NCBI RefSeq assembly: GCF_016908115.1
Contig: NZ_JAFBDH010000001.1
Span: 372,001-436,000 of the forward strand
Length of the DNA stretch: 64,000 nucleotides
Source of the DNA: Peptoniphilus gorbachii
GTDB taxonomy: Bacteria > Bacillota > Clostridia > Tissierellales > Peptoniphilaceae
Direction of reading: 5' to 3'
Shown here: positions 63,385 to 64,000 of the stretch, in pieces
Layout of the letters: each line of letters opens with the position of its first letter
Numbering within the stretch: the first letter of the stretch is position 1
The notes under the pieces: generated by a model
What the model was told of the DNA's origin: nothing
The model's database searches: none
What the model saw: the letters and a program-made list of their open reading frames with translations, nothing else
Program-made: the position numbers and the translations under genes

Positions 63385-64000
63385 GAGAAACACCTCTCAA
63401 ATATTTTATCAAAGACTCCTTAGCTTCTTCCACCGTTATTGAATCTTCGTTAATATCTAATCCCTTTTTCTTTAAAGCTCTCATAAGGGAAGTTATTTGA
63501 GGGATGCCAAGTCCAACTGATAGAAGTTTGTCTTCATTTCTAAAAATTTCTCTTGGATTAGAGTCCAAAAATACTTTTCCCTTGTCCATAACTATAATTC
63601 TCTCAGCAATTTTTGCCACATCTTCCATAGAGTGGGAAACTAAAATAACAGTTATTTTTCTCTTTTCATGAATGTTTTTTATTTCACTAAGTATTTCATC
63701 GCGACCTCTTGGGTCAAGTCCTGCCGTTGGTTCATCTAATATGAGAACTTTTGGCTCCATGGCAAGAACTCCTGCTATGGCAACTCTTCTCTTTAAGCCG
63801 CCAGAAAGTTCAAAGGGAGATTTGTCCTTATAAGTTTCATAGTCAAGACCAACTGAATCCATAGAGGACTTCACTCTATTTAAAACCTCTTCTTCAGATA
63901 AATCTAAATTTCCAGGTCCAAAGGCAATATCTCTTTCTATAGTCTCTTCAAAAAGTTGGTGCTCAGGATATTGAAAAACTAGCCCAATTTTTTTCCTAAG
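63377..64000 (-). CDS. ecfA2: ECF transporter ATPase EcfA2 (5' part missing)
   Basis: The frame is open to the right edge of the window; an internal ATG at 63874 is not the start. Visible: Q-loop [19 protein letters not shown], signature [19 protein letters not shown], Walker [14 protein letters not shown] and switch histidine LVSHSMEDV. One of two ATPases of the ECF module; the Walker A part lies beyond the window. Confidence 0.95.
   Translation of the reverse strand, partial: LRKKIGLVFQYPEHQLFEETIERDIAFGPGNLDLSEEEVLNRVKSSMDSVGLDYETYKDKSPFELSGGLKRRVAIAGVLAMEPKVLILDEPTAGLDPRGRDEILSEIKNIHEKRKITVILVSHSMEDVAKIAERIIVMDKGKVFLDSNPREIFRNEDKLLSVGLGIPQITSLMRALKKKGLDINEDSITVEEAKESLIKYLRGVSHV

Overview
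The window is a low-GC (roughly 30% by eye), very densely packed bacterial chromosome segment. The gene content is that of an anaerobic Firmicute close to the Clostridia: a ctsR-mcsA-mcsB-clpC-radA operon, a glmS ribozyme, a fused IspH-ribosomal protein S1 gene, a CdaA-CdaR pair, FakA with Asp23, an ECF transporter module and a FatA-type acyl-ACP thioesterase. The protein style and gene order fit Tissierellia/Peptoniphilaceae (Peptoniphilus, Parvimonas and relatives); the genus is a guess. No rRNA, tRNA, CRISPR array, prophage or insertion sequence was found.

Layout. 1-3000: 3' part of holA, then comEC. 3076-4692: a plus-strand gene that I read as a catalytically dead alanyl-tRNA-editing (AlaX/DHHA1) paralogue. 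4753-11495: minus-strand genes for two uncharacterised conserved proteins, an unlisted 28-residue membrane peptide, a radical-SAM protein, DUF1292, PepD, a RelA/SpoT-like protein, a parvulin isomerase and an acyl-ACP thioesterase. 11600-15000: glmS with its promoter and self-cleaving ribozyme, then a CNNM/CorC-type membrane protein. 15057-19682: glutamate symporter, a frameshifted secreted-protein remnant, an SLH protein and a hemerythrin pair. 19806-25446: coaD-rsmD-recG-fakA-asp23 housekeeping cluster, divergent from rpmB. 25951-28655: divergent folC and brnQ. 28730-34489: CtsR stress regulon with two CtsR boxes. 34718-37566: EF-G paralogue and comEA. 37677-41553: two-component system with a lipoprotein and a small membrane protein. 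41635-45417: guaB, cdaR, cdaA and DUF5317. 45595-48911: ispH-rpsA fusion, plsC, cmk. 48998-61713: a nearly uninterrupted run (flavoprotein, mnmM, rluB, scpB, scpA, M50 protease, pdp, punA, nudix, recN, tlyA, ispA, xseB, xseA, nusB, asp23). 61859-64000: truA, ecfT, ecfA2 (cut by the window end).

How the genes work together. Most are core cell-maintenance functions: DNA uptake (ComEC, ComEA), recombination and repair (RecG, RecN, RadA, XseAB), chromosome condensation (ScpAB), RNA modification (RsmD, TruA, RluB, TlyA, MnmM), nucleotide salvage (Pdp, PunA, GuaB, Cmk), isoprenoid synthesis (IspH, IspA), membrane lipid acquisition (FakA, PlsC, thioesterase), c-di-AMP signalling (CdaA/CdaR) and protein quality control (CtsR/McsA/McsB/ClpC).

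The most interesting points are two proteins that keep their fold and genomic place but have lost their catalytic residues. The McsB between mcsA and clpC lacks the arginine-kinase active site but keeps the C-terminal RDxxRA element linked to phospho-arginine binding. The AlaX-like protein at 3076-4692 has lost all zinc ligands and gained a Lys/Glu-rich linker of about 190 residues. A RelA/SpoT-like protein with an altered NGY-SLH motif is a weaker third case. The conclusions come from reading motifs by eye; no alignment or database search was run.
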